Below are positions 16,841 to 25,428 of a stretch of 34,363 nucleotides of DNA, piece after piece. The position numbers and the translations under genes were made by a program. The notes under the pieces were generated by a model. That model saw nothing but the letters and a program-made list of their open reading frames with translations, made no database searches and was not told the origin of the DNA. This DNA is from Acidobacteriota bacterium (GTDB lineage: Bacteria; Acidobacteriota; Terriglobia; Bryobacterales; Bryobacteraceae), in assembly GCA_018268935.1 (NCBI GenBank), contig JAFDVS010000141.1:1-34363 (forward strand), in the 5' to 3' direction. Position 1 is the stretch's first letter, and each line of letters opens with the position of its first letter.

Positions 16841-19800
16841 TTGGTCCGCATCTCCCTTGCTCCCGTTACCTGTCCATACTGCGGCGAGGTCAGGTTCGTA
16901 TTGGGAAAGCCGAAGTTGGGGTGGTTCGGGAAGTTGAACGACTCAAAGCGAAACTCCAGATTCATTCGCTCATTGAAATGGAACCGTTTTAGCGCTGAGA
17001 AATCCCAGCCCAGCAGTCCCGGCGAAATATACACGTTCCGATTGACATTCCCCTCCCGGTACGTCAGTTGGTTGATCCCACGAGAGTCAAGCACCGTGCA
17101 ACTGATCGCTGCTGAACCGCGCCCGCTGGGGGACCGCCGGTAATACTCACCCGCCGTTGGATTGTCCAGGAAAGGACTGATACCCGTTGCGTCGCCGCGG
17201 CTTCCCTGTGTGATGCTCGCCAAGTCCCCGCAATCGCCTCCCCCAAACGGACTCCCTGTTGCCATCGTCAGGATCGACCCGATCGACCAGCCGCCGGCCA
17301 CATGATTCCCCACACGCCCCAGATCCTTCTTGCCAGGGCCGAAGGGAAGTTCATACAACGCCGAAGCCGTGAACCGGTGCAACTGATGGAACTGCGACAA
17401 TCCGCGCTCCCGCGTAAAGTCGTAGTTGTTCAACGGAAACAGATTGTCTCCATCATTCGTGCGAATTGCCGACCCGCTGTCGATTGCCCGCGACCAGGTG
17501 TACCCGGCCAGATACGTCAGCCCCTTGCTGAATCGCTGCTGGAACTTGATGATCCCCGAATTGTAGTTTGAGCTCACCACGTTTCCGATGGTCTGGATTC
17601 GGCTATAGATATTGCCGCCCCACGGCCGCCGTTCGTTCGCCGTGCGCGGATCGTCCGGCCCGTTGCGATAAATCGGATCGTTGTATCCATACATGCGCTG
17701 GATCTTGTGTCCGCCGTTGCCCTGATACCCAACTTCGAGCAATAGCGAATCGGTCAGTTGATGCTGCACGTTGAGCAAATACTGGTGCACGTATGCCGTC
17801 CGCCGGTTTACCTCATTGGCGAACGTGTACAAACCCGCCAGGCAAAGACCATCCCAGCCTTTGCAGGCCCCGCTTGCCGTGGATCGCAGCGACCACGGAT
17901 CGACAATGTTCGAGGTAGGAACGACATCCAACGAGCGCGCCGATTCACGGAAGCCGAGGTTGCGCGCCATGTCCCAGATCGGGTTCCCAGTGTCCTGCGC
18001 GTAGAACACCCCGTACCCGGCCCGTACAGTCCATCGCTGCCCCGGTTGCCACGCCAACCCGATGCGTGGCGCCCAGTCGTTCTTGTCCGGTAGGATCGTT
18101 GCGCGGTTGAAGAGAGCATCGTCCCCTGTTGCTTTGGGAATGATGTCCGCCAGCCTTGCGTTCAGCCCTTCGTGAAAGTCACCAGGGCCGGGCCGCACCA
18201 GAACTGGCACGGGGCATGCCGAATCCAGTGCCTTACCCGCGTTGACTACGCCTGTGCACGAGAACTTCACGTTGAATGTCCCGCGGTAGCGGTCGGCAAA
18301 CGGCGCGGTGTACTCGTACCTTACGCCGACGTTCAGGGTCAGGTTTGACCGCAGCTTGATCGTGTCCTCCACATAGAGCGCCTGCGCCCATTGCCGGAAC
18401 TGCGTGTTTGCTATGCCCAGCGCGCGGGTCGATTCCTGGCTCCATCCCAGCAGGCCCGTGGCGAATGCGGACCCGGTCCTCGAAATGTTGTTCGGGTCCC
18501 CAGTGTACTGGCTGGGGAATTGGAAATATCCGCGTGGAAACTGATTGCCCGTCTGGTTGAATCGACGGTTCGCCACCTCTCCACCGAACTTGAATGTGTG
18601 CTTTCCTTTCACCCAGCTCAAGTTGTCCAGCAGTTGGTAGGTCCGGTTTCTCAAAACAAAAGGGGCCTCAGTTGTTTCGCCCCATCCGGAGACGAAATTG
18701 TTACCCGTGAAGCCCACCGCCGGCGCTCCCCAAGCCGCCGGTATCGGCGTGAACAAACCCGGAATCTTCAATTCCGAAGTCACATCCCGCACGTTGTTCA
18801 ACACTGTGCCCCTGTCGTTGTCGAAAATGTTCGCGCCCAGGCGCAGCTCGTTCACTACTGAAGGCGTGAACGTTCGCACATTGGAGAACATCGCCTGCCA
18901 CACTCCTGTGATCGCCGTCTGATCCTGGCTTGGGAACGTATTGCCCTCGAATACGCCCTCATCGCCCCAACTCAGGCGCCCAAACCACTGCGACTTGATG
19001 TTCTCATTGAAATCGATGCGGGTTGTAAACTGATCCCAATCCGTTGGACTGGGTGCGTTACGAACATAGTTGAACGGAGATGTGCCGGTGATCGCTCCCG
19101 GCACATTGGGCAGCGCATAGAACTCCAGCAACTGCGTGAACGGCTTCACAAAGCGTGAAGAGGGGATTCGCTGGTTGGCGAAAGGTGTGGCTGCGGGCCG
19201 TCCATCGGCCCCCGTCCGTATCGTGTTCGGATCAAAAATCGGCAAATGCCCCGGCCCGGAAAAATCTCCTGCCACCATCGCCGTGTCCGCAACGGTGGTG
19301 CGCTGCACCGAAGAAACCCGCTGCCGCAATCCTTCGTAGTTCGCCATGAAGAACAGCCGGTCCTTCCCGTTCAGCACTTTCGGTATCAACACGGGCCCAT
19401 CCAATGTGAACCCGAACTGGTTGCGCCGGAATGGATTCTTCGATGTCGCCAGCCACGGCGTTGCCTGGATCTTGTCGTTACGCAGAAACTCAAAAAGAAC
19501 GCCGTGAAAGTCGTTCGTCCCCGGTTTCGTGTTCACGTTGATCTGTGACGGCGACCGGCCGAATTCGGCCGAGTAGACTCCGCTCTGCACCTTGAACTCC
19601 TGCAGTGCATCGACGGAGGGGCGCACCACGAACGTGTTGAAGTTCACGTCTGTGTTCTCCACCCCATCCAGCGTGAAGCGGTTGTACTGTTGCCGCATGC
19701 CTGCAATGGACAGCGCCTGGTTCGCGCGTTCGCCCCCTTGCCTGCCGCTGGCTTGCCCGCCCGCCGGCATCTCGGCCGCTACGTTTGGACTTAGCCGCAC

Positions 19801-20247
19801 CAGTTGCAGGTAGTTCCGCCCGTTCAACGGCAGTTCCACGATGCGCCGCTGCTCAATGACGGTGCCTGTCGCTGTTGAGGATGTTTGCAGCATCTCAACC
19901 GAGCTTTCCACCTGCACCGACTCCGTCACATTTCCCACTTCCAGCGCGAAATCGACCCGTAGAACATCCCCCACCTGCAGTGTGCGCTCCGGAGCTACAC
20001 TCGCTTTAAACCCCGCCGACCGCGCCTCCAGTTTGTACCGCCCCGGGACCAGGAAGGGTATCGTGTAATCCCCGCTTCCACTTGTCTGTGCCTGACGAAC
20101 CTGATTCGTCGAGAGGTTGGTAATGGTTACGCCGGCATTGACAATAGCGGCTCCCGTGGAGTCAGTTACCGTCCCTGTGATCTCACCGAACGTTTGAGAA
20201 AGCAGTTGCGCCGCGGACATTGCCGCGCAAATCAAAATCCATTTCAT
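16813..20247 (-). CDS. Oar-like TonB-dependent outer-membrane receptor (second copy)
   Basis: The 1144-residue protein starts MKWILICAAMSAAQLLSQTF (signal peptide). A carboxypeptidase-regulatory-like domain follows (about 21-105; GEITGTVTDSTGAAIVNAG and FLVPGRYKLEARSAGF), then a plug with IVELPLNGRNYLQLVRLSPN and GMRQQYNRFTLDGVENTD, and a barrel ending NQFGLKFAF. It differs markedly in sequence from the receptor at 12359-15763, so the two probably take different ligands. It faces the other receptor and the M48 gene head-on, overlapping the latter by 28 bases. A GGGGTGAG ribosome-binding site lies shortly before the ATG. The 175-base gap to the divergent PIG-L gene should hold both promoters. 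Confidence 0.93.
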   Translation of the reverse strand: MKWILICAAMSAAQLLSQTFGEITGTVTDSTGAAIVNAGVTITNLSTNQVRQAQTSGSGDYTIPFLVPGRYKLEARSAGFKASVAPERTLQVGDVLRVDFALEVGNVTESVQVESSVEMLQTSSTATGTVIEQRRIVELPLNGRNYLQLVRLSPNVAAEMPAGGQASGRQGGERANQALSIAGMRQQYNRFTLDGVENTDVNFNTFVVRPSVDALQEFKVQSGVYSAEFGRSPSQINVNTKPGTNDFHGVLFEFLRNDKIQATPWLATSKNPFRRNQFGFTLDGPVLIPKVLNGKDRLFFMANYEGLRQRVSSVQRTTVADTAMVAGDFSGPGHLPIFDPNTIRTGADGRPAATPFANQRIPSSRFVKPFTQLLEFYALPNVPGAITGTSPFNYVRNAPSPTDWDQFTTRIDFNENIKSQWFGRLSWGDEGVFEGNTFPSQDQTAITGVWQAMFSNVRTFTPSVVNELRLGANIFDNDRGTVLNNVRDVTSELKIPGLFTPIPAAWGAPAVGFTGNNFVSGWGETTEAPFVLRNRTYQLLDNLSWVKGKHTFKFGGEVANRRFNQTGNQFPRGYFQFPSQYTGDPNNISRTGSAFATGLLGWSQESTRALGIANTQFRQWAQALYVEDTIKLRSNLTLNVGVRYEYTAPFADRYRGTFNVKFSCTGVVNAGKALDSACPVPVLVRPGPGDFHEGLNARLADIIPKATGDDALFNRATILPDKNDWAPRIGLAWQPGQRWTVRAGYGVFYAQDTGNPIWDMARNLGFRESARSLDVVPTSNIVDPWSLRSTASGACKGWDGLCLAGLYTFANEVNRRTAYVHQYLLNVQHQLTDSLLLEVGYQGNGGHKIQRMYGYNDPIYRNGPDDPRTANERRPWGGNIYSRIQTIGNVVSSNYNSGIIKFQQRFSKGLTYLAGYTWSRAIDSGSAIRTNDGDNLFPLNNYDFTRERGLSQFHQLHRFTASALYELPFGPGKKDLGRVGNHVAGGWSIGSILTMATGSPFGGGDCGDLASITQGSRGDATGISPFLDNPTAGEYYRRSPSGRGSAAISCTVLDSRGINQLTYREGNVNRNVYISPGLLGWDFSALKRFHFNERMNLEFRFESFNFPNHPNFGFPNTNLTSPQYGQVTGAREMRTNQFGLKFAF

Positions 20248-20409
20248 AGCTCACCCCAAGTGACGATTCGCTTCAGGGCCGGCACCCATACCAGGCAGGC
20301 TGACAGCGAGTTTGGTCGATACTATCACGCGTAGGCCAAAAACAGAACAAAAAGATCGAAAGATACTCTGTGCGGACCAACTCGTCACCCGGCCCCGCCG
20401 GGAGTGTTC

Positions 20410-20415
20410 TATCAT
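20410..20415 (+). promoter_or_regulatory. -10-like hexamer directly before the PIG-L gene
   Basis: TATCAT stands seven bases before the ATG at 20423. There is no purine-rich ribosome-binding site between them. The spacing predicts transcription starting at or one base before the start codon. Confidence 0.35.
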
Positions 20416-20422
20416 TCCCTGT

Positions 20423-21112
20423 ATGCCAACCCTACTCGCCATGGGCGCCCACTACGACGACTGCGTATTCGGTGTTCCGGGCATCATGCTCCAGGCCATC
20501 GAGAAGAAGTACCGCGTCGTCATCGCCAGCCTCATCGGCGACTACAGCAATTGGGCTCCCATGAAGGGCCGCCACGAAACGCTCGCCCCCGCCGCGCAGA
20601 AGCTTGCCCACCATTACGGCGCCGAGATGCAATTCCTCAACTTCTCATCGCACCTCTTCGATGTCACCTCGGAAAACAAGAAGCGGGTCGCGGAACTCGT
20701 CGCCGGCATTCAGCCCGACATCGCGCTTCTTCTCTATCCCAACGACACCCACGACGATCACCGTGTGGCCTCGCAACTCTGTGAAATCGCCCTCAAGAAT
20801 GCCGGCCAGATTCTCGGCAAAGACAACATCCGCGCCCCGCGCCGCATGTACTACTACGACAACGGCCCGCGCCACACCATCGGCTTCGAACCCGATACCT
20901 TCGTCGATATCACGCCCCAATGGGCCACGGCGCGCGAGTGGCTCGGCAAACTGATGGCCCACGTCCGCAACGCGCCATACGATCCCGCACAGCCCGATGG
21001 CTCCATCGACACCAAAGAGTCCATCGCTCTCTATCGCGGCAAAACCTGCGGGGTGAAATACTCCGAAGCGCTCCGCTCCTACGTGCCCTCCCCTCGCGAT
21101 ATATTGACCTAG
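20423..21112 (+). CDS. PIG-L / LmbE-family deacetylase
   Basis: The ATG at 20423 gives a 229-residue protein that begins exactly at the first conserved strand (MPTLLAMGAH). An in-frame extension upstream lacks family features. LmbE proteins are zinc-dependent N-acetylglucosamine-type deacetylases with an AHPDD motif and a downstream HxDH. Here these read AHYDDC (His10, Asp12, Asp13) and HDDH (His110 to His113). Proline is replaced by tyrosine, and the residue after DD, usually Glu, is Cys. Metal ligands are kept, so activity is plausible. It lies two bases before a sulfatase gene, suggesting work on amino-sugar-containing glycans. Confidence 0.88.
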   Translation: MPTLLAMGAHYDDCVFGVPGIMLQAIEKKYRVVIASLIGDYSNWAPMKGRHETLAPAAQKLAHHYGAEMQFLNFSSHLFDVTSENKKRVAELVAGIQPDIALLLYPNDTHDDHRVASQLCEIALKNAGQILGKDNIRAPRRMYYYDNGPRHTIGFEPDTFVDITPQWATAREWLGKLMAHVRNAPYDPAQPDGSIDTKESIALYRGKTCGVKYSEALRSYVPSPRDILT

Positions 21113-21114
21113 AA

Positions 21115-22875
21115 ATGTTAAATCGCCGCTCGTTCACGCAATCGGTGGCAGCCTCGATGCTGCCGTTTTCCGCAAGCGCTGCCACACGCCCCAACGTCAT
21201 CCTGATCATGTCCGACGATCAGGGCTACGGGGATTTCTCTTGTCACGGTAACCCCGATATCAAGACCCCGCAGCTGGACGCGCTACGCAAAGAATCGGTG
21301 GCTTTCACGGATTTCCACGTCGCGCCGATGTGCACGCCCACTCGTGCCCAATTGATGACGGGGCGCAATTGCCTCTTCACCCGCGCGATGAACGTATCCA
21401 GCGGCCGCACGCCTCTCCGCCGTGATTTGCCTACCATGGCCGAAGTGTTCTCCCAATCCGGCTATGCCACCGGCATCTTCGGCAAATGGCATCTTGGCGA
21501 TAACTACCCCTACCGCCCGCAGGACCGCGGCTTCCAGGAATCCGTCTGGTTCCCCTCCTCCCACATCGGCGCTGTTCCTGACTACTTCACCAACGACTAT
21601 TTCAACGATCACTACCGCCACAACGGAAAGGTTGAGCCCTATCAGGGCTATTGCACTGACGTCTTCTTCAACGAGGCGATGACCTGGATGCGCCGTCAGC
21701 ACAGCGCGGGGAAACCGTTTTTCACCTACCTGCCGTTGAATGCGCCGCACGGTCCGCTCTATGTTCCCGCGGAATTCCGTGAGCCTTACAAACACCTGCC
21801 CGAAGTGGTTCAGCGCCTCTACGGCATGATCGCCAACATCGATCAGAATATGGGCCGCCTCGACGCCATGCTCAAAGAGACCGGCCTGCGCGAAAACACC
21901 ATCGTCATTTACCTCACCGACAACGGCAGCACGCCTACTGGAGACCGCTATAACGCTCATATGCGCGGCCACAAAACCATGCTCTACGAAGGCGGCCATC
22001 GCGTCCCCATCTTCATTCGCTGGCCCGCGGCGAAGATCGGCGGCGGACGCGAGATCGACGAGCTCACGCAAGTCCAGGACCTGTTCCCCACGCTCATCGA
22101 TCTCTGCGAACTGAAGCCCACGAAGAAGCCGGTGTTTGACGGCCACAGCCTTGCACCAATGCTGCGAGAATCGGCAAAGGCGCTCCCGGACCGTACGCTT
22201 ATCATCCAATTCAGCCGCATGAACGCCAGCCGTCCGCGCAAGGACGATGCCTGCATTCTGTGGAAGAAGTGGCGCATGGTGCACGGCGGCGAACTCTACA
22301 ACATCGACGCCGACCCTGACCAGAAGGAGAATGTCAAAGACGATAACCCGCAGGTGGCAGCGCGTCTCCAACAGCAGTACGACAAATGGTGGACCACCGT
22401 CGAGCCTTTCGTCGACAGTTTTCTGCCCAGCTACATCGGCTCGGACAAGGAGAATCCCACGATGATCACGGCATGCGAATGGGCCGACGTCTTCCTCGAT
22501 CAAGGCGCGCAGGTTCGCAACGGGGTCCGCAAGAACGGGCTCTGGCATGTCTTCGCTGACCAGGCCGGGGATTACGAAATTGCCCTCTGCCGCTGGCCGC
22601 GCGAAATTGCCACGGCGCTCAGCGCGCCGTATGCAGCGCGCCAGTTCGAAGATGGCAGCATCAACGCCGGAGTCGCCCTGCCTATCGCCAAAGCCCGCCT
22701 GAAAATCGGCGCCTTCGACCAAACCATCGAAACCAAAGCCACCGACAAGGAAGCCGTCTTCCGCATGAAGCTTCCCAAAGGGGCAACCACCATGCAAAGC
22801 TGGTTTCTCGACGCGCAAGACCAGGAGATCACCGGAGCCTATTACGTCTACGCGGAGCGAAAGTCCAAATCATGA
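21115..22875 (+). CDS. Exported type I sulfatase
   Basis: I chose the ATG at 21115 (586 residues), two bases after the PIG-L stop, because it gives an RR-type leader (NRRSFTQSVAASMLPFSASA). The sulfatase core follows: NVILIMSDDQGYGD with the metal aspartates, and CTPTR, the CxPxR motif in which Cys73 is converted to formylglycine. GKWHLGD and the LTDNGS segment complete the active site. The C-terminal 150 residues form a beta-rich domain common in Planctomycete and Acidobacterial arylsulfatases. The substrate is likely a sulfated glycan. The stop overlaps the next start (ATGA), so translation is coupled with the FAD oxidoreductase. A sulfatase-modifying enzyme is not in the window. Confidence 0.93.
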   Translation: MLNRRSFTQSVAASMLPFSASAATRPNVILIMSDDQGYGDFSCHGNPDIKTPQLDALRKESVAFTDFHVAPMCTPTRAQLMTGRNCLFTRAMNVSSGRTPLRRDLPTMAEVFSQSGYATGIFGKWHLGDNYPYRPQDRGFQESVWFPSSHIGAVPDYFTNDYFNDHYRHNGKVEPYQGYCTDVFFNEAMTWMRRQHSAGKPFFTYLPLNAPHGPLYVPAEFREPYKHLPEVVQRLYGMIANIDQNMGRLDAMLKETGLRENTIVIYLTDNGSTPTGDRYNAHMRGHKTMLYEGGHRVPIFIRWPAAKIGGGREIDELTQVQDLFPTLIDLCELKPTKKPVFDGHSLAPMLRESAKALPDRTLIIQFSRMNASRPRKDDACILWKKWRMVHGGELYNIDADPDQKENVKDDNPQVAARLQQQYDKWWTTVEPFVDSFLPSYIGSDKENPTMITACEWADVFLDQGAQVRNGVRKNGLWHVFADQAGDYEIALCRWPREIATALSAPYAARQFEDGSINAGVALPIAKARLKIGAFDQTIETKATDKEAVFRMKLPKGATTMQSWFLDAQDQEITGAYYVYAERKSKS

Positions 22876-24872
22876 TTCTGTTCTTCCTCATTCCGGCGGC
22901 GATCGCCCAAACATTTACCACCGTTGATGTTCAGAGCGTTCCCGCCACCGGCGACCCGCAATCCGCGGTCATCACCGTCACCGCGCCCGCCAATCCACGC
23001 GAAGTCCGCTGCGACATTCTTATCGCCGGAGCCACCAACGGCGGCGTTCCCGCGGCACTGGTAGCCGCCCGCCGTGGCCACTCCGTCTGTCTCACCGAAG
23101 AAACCGATGGCGTCGGCGGCCAGTTCCATTCCGTGCCCGCGCTCGACGAACACAAGTTCATCGAGATCTCTGGAGCAACCCGCTCTTACCACCAGTTCCG
23201 CAACGCCATCCGCGATCATTACCGCAAGAACTTCCGTCTCTCGCCCGCCGCCGCCAATTGGGAAAATTTCAACCCCGGCTCCTGCTACGTGTCATCGCTG
23301 TGCTTTGAGCCGAAGGTTGGAGAGCGCCTGCTGGATGAAATGCTCCGACAGCAATCGGCGAAGATTCAACTCCTCAAACGCACCCGCATCGTTCACATTA
23401 CGCGCACCGCTGACCGCATCCAATCCGCGCTTGCCTACAACTTTGCTACTAAGGAAACCATCCGCATCCTTCCCCGTTTCGTGCTGGATGCGACGGAAAT
23501 GGGGGATCTGCTCCCACTGGCGAAGATCCCTTACGCGGTTGGCTCGGAAGCCAAATCGGATACCAACGAGCCGCATGCCGCGCCGGAGCCCAACACCGCC
23601 TGTGTGCAAAGCTTCACCTACACCTTCGGCGTCGAGCATCGCGATGGCGAGGATCATCGCGTCTCCAAGCCACAAGGCTATGAGCGCATCCGCGATTCGC
23701 AACCGTTCGGCCTGCGCGTGAACTACCCCGAAGAGTTCGGCTGGCGCGGCGCCTACACCTACTCGGTCTTCGGTGACGATCCGCCAATTCCCAACAACAT
23801 GTCGCCGCGCCCGTTCTTCCCCTGGCGCCGTCTGCTGGCCACACGCAACTTTGCACCGGGCCAAGTGGAACGCGACCTTGTCCTGATGAACTGGCCGCGC
23901 CAGGATTACCACGATGAATCCGTGCTCGATCGCACGCCCACCGACACCGCGCGCATCCTGCAAGCCGCCAAGCGTGTCGCCATGTCGTTCCTCTATTGGA
24001 TGCAGAACGACATGCCTCGCGACGATGGCAAAGGCGGCGGCTATCCCGGCATGTTCCTGCGCAAAGACGTAATGGGCAGTACCGATGGCCTTTCCAAGTA
24101 TCCCTACATCCGCGAATCCCGCCGCATTCGCGCGCAAGGCCGCGTCGCCGAACAGGACATGAACATCGATGTCGAAACCGAATCGCGCGCCCGCTCGTAT
24201 TCCGATTCGGTCGGCACCGGCTTCTACATGGTTGACATCCATCCCTGTGGCGCCAATGAGCGCGGCCGCATGATGATGCCGAAACCGTTTCAGATCCCAA
24301 TGTCCGCCATGCTGCCACGGGATCTGAACAACTTCCTCCCCGCCGCCAAGAGCCTGGGCGTCACCCATCTCACCAATGGCGCGTTCCGTCTGCACCCCAT
24401 CGAGTGGAACATCGGTGAAGCCGCTGCCGTGATGGCGTCGCTGGCGCTGACATCCGGTTCACTTCCCGAAGCAGCCAAAGTGCAGGCGGAACTCGTGGCC
24501 ATCGGCGTTCCACTGGTCTGGTTCGACGATTTGCCCACGAATCATCCATCGTTCGCCGCGATCCACCTCGCCGCGATTCAAGGCCTCTACCCGCTGGACA
24601 ACCGTAGCCTGCATGCCTCGCCCGATAGCCCCATGACGCGCTTCGAAGCTGCCGAAGCACTCTGCGCCCGGCAGGGCCAGAAACTGAAAGGCAAAGCCGC
24701 CGCTGAGCACGCCGTGAAACAGGGATGGATGGCCGTCGATCACCGCAACTGGTTCCACGGAGACCTGCCCTTCTACTGGACCGACTGGCGAACCCAACAT
24801 CCGGCGTTGAAGAAAACCGGCCCCGTTACGCGTGCGGAGTTCGCCCGGCGCATCCTTGCGCCATCGAACTAG
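22872..24872 (+). CDS. Exported FAD-dependent oxidoreductase with SLH-like C-terminal repeats
   Basis: The 666-residue protein starts with a short signal (MILFFLIPAAIAQ). A dinucleotide-binding fold follows near 50-85: ILIAGATNGGVPAALVAARRG, where the GxGxxG pattern is altered to GATNGG, then EETDGVGGQF. This matches the FAD_oxidored family (PF12831), found beside sulfatases and glycan-degrading genes in many environmental bacteria. The last 110 residues carry two segments resembling S-layer homology repeats: AAIQGLYPLDN...PMTRFEAAEAL and AVKQGWMAVD...PVTRAEFARRIL. These might anchor the protein to the envelope. The substrate is unknown. The start overlaps the sulfatase stop by four bases. 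Confidence 0.85.
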   Translation: MILFFLIPAAIAQTFTTVDVQSVPATGDPQSAVITVTAPANPREVRCDILIAGATNGGVPAALVAARRGHSVCLTEETDGVGGQFHSVPALDEHKFIEISGATRSYHQFRNAIRDHYRKNFRLSPAAANWENFNPGSCYVSSLCFEPKVGERLLDEMLRQQSAKIQLLKRTRIVHITRTADRIQSALAYNFATKETIRILPRFVLDATEMGDLLPLAKIPYAVGSEAKSDTNEPHAAPEPNTACVQSFTYTFGVEHRDGEDHRVSKPQGYERIRDSQPFGLRVNYPEEFGWRGAYTYSVFGDDPPIPNNMSPRPFFPWRRLLATRNFAPGQVERDLVLMNWPRQDYHDESVLDRTPTDTARILQAAKRVAMSFLYWMQNDMPRDDGKGGGYPGMFLRKDVMGSTDGLSKYPYIRESRRIRAQGRVAEQDMNIDVETESRARSYSDSVGTGFYMVDIHPCGANERGRMMMPKPFQIPMSAMLPRDLNNFLPAAKSLGVTHLTNGAFRLHPIEWNIGEAAAVMASLALTSGSLPEAAKVQAELVAIGVPLVWFDDLPTNHPSFAAIHLAAIQGLYPLDNRSLHASPDSPMTRFEAAEALCARQGQKLKGKAAAEHAVKQGWMAVDHRNWFHGDLPFYWTDWRTQHPALKKTGPVTRAEFARRILAPSN

Positions 24873-24903
24873 CATTGCCATCTGTTACCCTCATAGAAAG
24901 GCC

Positions 24904-25428
24904 ATGGCAAACGCCGACATGAAAGACTCGTTGCGCGAGAAGGGCGTCCGCCTCACTCGACAACGGCAGATCCTGCTCGACCTCATCGATGGTTCCGGAA
25001 AGCACCTCGACGCGGAGGAACTCTTCCGCCTTGCGCAGGCCCAGGACCCCAAGCTCAATCGCGTTACCGTCTATCGCACGCTGAAAATGCTCAAGCACAG
25101 CGGCCTCGTCGATGAACTCGACCTGATGCACTACGGCGGTGACCAGCACTATTACGAAACCCGCCTCAAGCAGGAGCATGCCCATATCATTTGTCTGCGC
25201 TGCGGCAAAGTCGAGGAATTTTTCGGGGAGCCGCTGCAGCGGCTACGCAAGCAGGTGGAATCGCACTTCGGTTTCGAAATCCTCATCACGCGCACTGAAA
25301 TCGGAGGCTATTGCTCCCATTGCCAGGTTCTGCGCGCCCGCGAAATGGAACAGGCTGCCGAAATCGCCGAGACCGTTCCTCACACTCCGCCTCCTCAGAA
25401 ACCGGCTCCGGCGCGGAAACGCGGATGA
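24904..25428 (+). CDS. Fur-family transcriptional regulator
   Basis: The ATG at 24904, preceded by AAAGG, gives 174 residues. The N-terminal winged helix (about 5-80) includes RLTRQRQILLDLI and LNRVTVYRTLKMLKHSGLV, the recognition helix region. The dimerisation and metal-binding part includes HAHIICLRCGKVEEF (His92, His94, Cys97, Cys100) and GYCSHC (Cys137, Cys140), the structural zinc site. A Pro-rich basic tail (TPPPQKPAPARKRG) is unusual for Fur. It could be Fur, PerR, Zur or another metal sensor, and the residues do not decide which. Its stop overlaps the start of the FHA-GAF phosphatase gene (ATGA), so the two are co-expressed. Confidence 0.92.
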   Translation: MANADMKDSLREKGVRLTRQRQILLDLIDGSGKHLDAEELFRLAQAQDPKLNRVTVYRTLKMLKHSGLVDELDLMHYGGDQHYYETRLKQEHAHIICLRCGKVEEFFGEPLQRLRKQVESHFGFEILITRTEIGGYCSHCQVLRAREMEQAAEIAETVPHTPPPQKPAPARKRG

